Positions 61,666 to 64,000 of a stretch of DNA of 64,000 nucleotides are shown here, piece after piece. This DNA comes from Dietzia sp. JS16-p6b. GTDB taxonomy: Bacteria; Actinomycetota; Actinomycetes; Mycobacteriales; Mycobacteriaceae. Where the stretch lies: positions 310,001-374,000 of the forward strand of contig NZ_CP024869.1 of assembly GCF_003052165.1 (NCBI RefSeq), in the 5' to 3' direction. The notes under the pieces were generated by a model. The model did not search any database. It was not told the DNA's origin and saw only the letters and a program-made list of their open reading frames with translations. The position numbers and the translations under genes are program-made. Numbering within the stretch: the first letter of the stretch is position 1; each line of letters begins with the position of its first letter.

Positions 61666-64000
61666 GTGAGCATCACGTCGACCGGGCCCGCCACCGACAC
61701 CACCGTGGGGCGGTCCGACCCCTTCACGCTGACCTACACCGGGTTCGATTCCGGCGAGGAGGGACTTCGCGAGACACTCACCTCCACCGGCAACGGCTAC
61801 CTCTGCACACGCGGCGCCGCCGAATGGGAGGAGGCCGACGGGGTCCACTACCCCGGGACGTACGTGCACGGTCTGTACAACCGCGCGACCACCATGCTCG
61901 GCGGGGTCCCGGTGCACAACGAGGACCTGGTCAACCTGCCCAACTGGCTGCCGATGAAGCTCCGGATCGGCGGTGCGGAGGTGCTGCGGCTCGCCGAGGT
62001 GGAGATCCTCGACTACGGGCACGAACTCGACCTCCGGTCGGCGACGCTGACCAGGCGCCTCCGGTTCCGGGACAAGGAGGGTCGCGAGACCGAGCTGGTC
62101 AGCCGGCGGTTCGTCTCGATGGCCGCGATGCACCACGCCTACATCGAGTGGACGATCACCCCTGTCAACTGGTCGGGGGAGGCGGAGGTGGTCACCGCGA
62201 TCGACGGCCGGGTCACCAATGCCGGCGTGCCCCGCTACCGCCAGCTCGAGAGCGACCACCTGCGACCGGGGAGCACGCTCTTCCCCGCGCCGGAGGTGAT
62301 CGCCCTCAAGGCCCACACCCGTCAGTCCGAGGTCGCGGTCAGCCTGGCCGCACGGACCCTCGTCCTCGTGGCCGACGAGCGGGTCGACGTCCCGCGGACG
62401 GACTTCCGGACCCCCGACTACATCCAGCAGACGCTGTGCCTGGACCTTGAGCGCGGGGTTCCGGTCACGATCGAGAAGTCTGTCGCACTGTTCACCTCCC
62501 GAGACCCGGCCACCGGGAACACCATGACGCGCGCGCACCGATCAGTGAGCCGCGCCCGGCCATTCGACGCGGCCCACGCCCACCACTGTCAGGCATGGGG
62601 CCGGCTGTGGCAGGCGTGTGACATGAAGGTGTTCGGCGACGACGAGGCCCAGCATCTGCTCCGGGTCCACATCAGCCATATCCTGCAGACCTGCTCGCAC
62701 CACACCGCGGACCTCGACGCGGGGGTGCCCGCCCGTGGGATCAACGGGGAGGCCTATCGCGGCCATATCTTCTGGGATGAGTTGTTCGTCTTCCCCTTCC
62801 TGACCTTCCGCACCCCGGAGGTCACCCGGGGTCTGCTGATGTACCGCTATCGCCGACTGTCGGAGGCCCGCGCGGCCGCGGAGGCATCCGGGTACGAGGG
62901 CTTCATGTTCCCGTGGCAGAGCGGGTCGCTGGGGACCGAGGAGACCCAGGAGGTACACCTCAACCCGCTGTCCGGACGGTGGGACGAGGACCTCTCGCAC
63001 AACCAGCGACACGTGAGCGCGGCCATCTTCTACAACGTCTGGCAGTACGTCACCCTCACCGAGGACACGATGTTCCTCGAGTTCCGCGGTGCGGAGATGA
63101 TGCTCGGCATCGCCCGTTTCTGGTCCTCGATAGCCCACTACTCACCAGAGCGGGACCGCTACGAGATCCACGGGGTGATGGGGCCGGACGAGTACCACGA
63201 GAAGTACCCCGGGGCGTCGGAGGCGGGTCTGCGCAACAACGCCTACACCAATGTGTTCGTGGCGTGGATCTGCGACGTCGCCGCGAGCCTGCTCGACCTC
63301 CTCCCCGAGCCCCGGGCCGAGGAGGTGCGCGCCCGACTCGAACTGCGCGAGGAGGAGGTCACGCGGTGGAAGGACATGAGCCGCAAGATGTTCGTCCCGT
63401 TCCACGACGGGGTCATCAGCCAGTTCGAGGGGTACGAGGACCTCGAGGAGTTGGACTGGGACTCCTACCGCGCCCAGTACGGCGACATCCAGCGGCTGGA
63501 CCGGATCCTCAAGGCCGAGGGGGACACCCCTGACCGGTACAAGCTGGCGAAGCAGGCCGACGCCGTGATGCTGTTCTTCCTCTTCAGCGACTCCGAACTC
63601 AGGCGCGTCGTCCGGCGGCTCGGATACGACTTCCCGGACGATGCCGCCCAGCGCACCATCGAGTACTACGACCGACGGACCTCCCACGGATCGACGCTGT
63701 CCTACATCACGCATGCGGGGGTGCTCGCCCGCTTCGACCCGGACGCCTCCTGGGAGAGGTTCAAGGTGGCCCTGGGTAGCGACGTCAACGACATCCAGGG
63801 CGGAACCACGCGTGAGGGGATCCACATGGGGGTCATGTCCGGGACCGTCGATCTGGTCCAACGGTTCTACGCGGGTATGCGGGTCAGCGGCGGGATGTTG
63901 CGACTCGACCCCAACCTGCCCAGCGGCATAGACGGGGTGTCCTTCAACATGACCTACCTGCGGTCACCGCTGACGGTGACGGTGATGAGGGATCGCGTCA
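61666..64000 (+). CDS. Glycoside hydrolase family 65 enzyme (3' partial)
   Basis: At least 778 residues of a GH65 enzyme, open to the window end. The family holds phosphorylases and hydrolases of alpha-glucosides such as trehalose, maltose and kojibiose. N-terminal beta-sandwich: GYLCTRGAAEWEE and YPGTYVHGLYNR. The (alpha/alpha)6 barrel carries GINGEAYRGHIFWDELFVFPF, the proposed acid Glu509 in VMGPDEYHE, and STLSYITHAGVLAR; GGTTREGIHMGVMSGTVDL is the phosphate or hydrolysis-site region. A similar protein (Rv3401) exists in M. tuberculosis. Phosphorolysis versus hydrolysis cannot be told here; a beta-phosphoglucomutase gene downstream would favour phosphorolysis. Confidence 0.9.
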   Translation, partial: MSITSTGPATDTTVGRSDPFTLTYTGFDSGEEGLRETLTSTGNGYLCTRGAAEWEEADGVHYPGTYVHGLYNRATTMLGGVPVHNEDLVNLPNWLPMKLRIGGAEVLRLAEVEILDYGHELDLRSATLTRRLRFRDKEGRETELVSRRFVSMAAMHHAYIEWTITPVNWSGEAEVVTAIDGRVTNAGVPRYRQLESDHLRPGSTLFPAPEVIALKAHTRQSEVAVSLAARTLVLVADERVDVPRTDFRTPDYIQQTLCLDLERGVPVTIEKSVALFTSRDPATGNTMTRAHRSVSRARPFDAAHAHHCQAWGRLWQACDMKVFGDDEAQHLLRVHISHILQTCSHHTADLDAGVPARGINGEAYRGHIFWDELFVFPFLTFRTPEVTRGLLMYRYRRLSEARAAAEASGYEGFMFPWQSGSLGTEETQEVHLNPLSGRWDEDLSHNQRHVSAAIFYNVWQYVTLTEDTMFLEFRGAEMMLGIARFWSSIAHYSPERDRYEIHGVMGPDEYHEKYPGASEAGLRNNAYTNVFVAWICDVAASLLDLLPEPRAEEVRARLELREEEVTRWKDMSRKMFVPFHDGVISQFEGYEDLEELDWDSYRAQYGDIQRLDRILKAEGDTPDRYKLAKQADAVMLFFLFSDSELRRVVRRLGYDFPDDAAQRTIEYYDRRTSHGSTLSYITHAGVLARFDPDASWERFKVALGSDVNDIQGGTTREGIHMGVMSGTVDLVQRFYAGMRVSGGMLRLDPNLPSGIDGVSFNMTYLRSPLTVTVMRDRV

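Noticed and set aside
1-64000. Insertion sequences, prophage, CRISPR or rRNA genes
   Set aside because: No transposase, integrase, phage-like gene, spaced direct-repeat array or rRNA sequence was found. The tRNA genes have no attached integrase or flanking repeat suggesting an attachment site.

Overview
The window is about 64 kb of very GC-rich actinobacterial DNA. It carries most of the mycolyl-arabinogalactan (cell wall core) gene set of the Mycobacteriales. The gene order resembles the Mycobacterium tuberculosis Rv3781-Rv3809c region, and an AlkB alkane hydroxylase fused to rubredoxin is also present. That combination suggests a Dietzia or close relative; this is an inference from gene content, not a database match.

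Layout. Bases 2-19377 (+) read galactan and mycolate genes: glfT2 (5' end cut by the window), a PAP2 phosphatase, ubiA (DPPR synthase), aftB, two Ag85-type mycolyltransferases (the second with LGFP repeats), a small lipoprotein, a Culp6-like cutinase, fadD32, pks13 and accD4. A perfect 15-bp-stem hairpin at 19597-19631 separates this block from the converging arabinan block on the minus strand (32334 down to 19665): LIP-family lipase, dprE1, dprE2, aftA and two emb arabinosyltransferases. Divergent from the lipase are a GtrA-like membrane protein and a second, full-length GlfT2-like glycosyltransferase. An accessory stretch (35211-41599) follows: an unknown protein, an orphan AbiEi-like protein, TerC, a DUF4442 protein, AlkB-rubredoxin, a [3Fe-4S] ferredoxin and a TIGR03086 protein. 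The wall theme returns at 41639-46989 with glfT1, wzt, wzm, an MDR oxidoreductase and a polysaccharide pyruvyl transferase-like gene. From 47145 on the genes are general: nitronate monooxygenase-padR, quinone oxidoreductase, tRNA-Ser(TGA), an SRPBCC/arsR divergent pair, three alpha/beta hydrolases, a 5'-nucleotidase-like protein lacking most metal ligands, hisC2, tRNA-Ser(GCT), tRNA-Arg(ACG), an EamA transporter, a DUF2339 protein, an unknown gene and a GH65 enzyme cut by the window end.

How the genes work together. UbiA, the PAP2 phosphatase, DprE1 and DprE2 make decaprenyl-phospho-arabinose. AftA, the Emb proteins and AftB polymerise arabinan on a galactan made by GlfT1/GlfT2 and exported by Wzm/Wzt. 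FadD32, Pks13 and AccD4 make mycolates, which the Ag85-type enzymes attach to the wall. These roles rest on established mycobacterial and corynebacterial work.

Regulation. Many genes not closely following a co-directional gene start at an ATG or GTG only 6-8 bases after a TANNNT hexamer, the pattern of leaderless transcription. Three strong inverted repeats (39130-39154, 47066-47079, 50446-50469) look like operators over the promoters of alkB, the monooxygenase-padR pair and the arsR/SRPBCC pair. No mobile element, CRISPR array or rRNA gene was seen.
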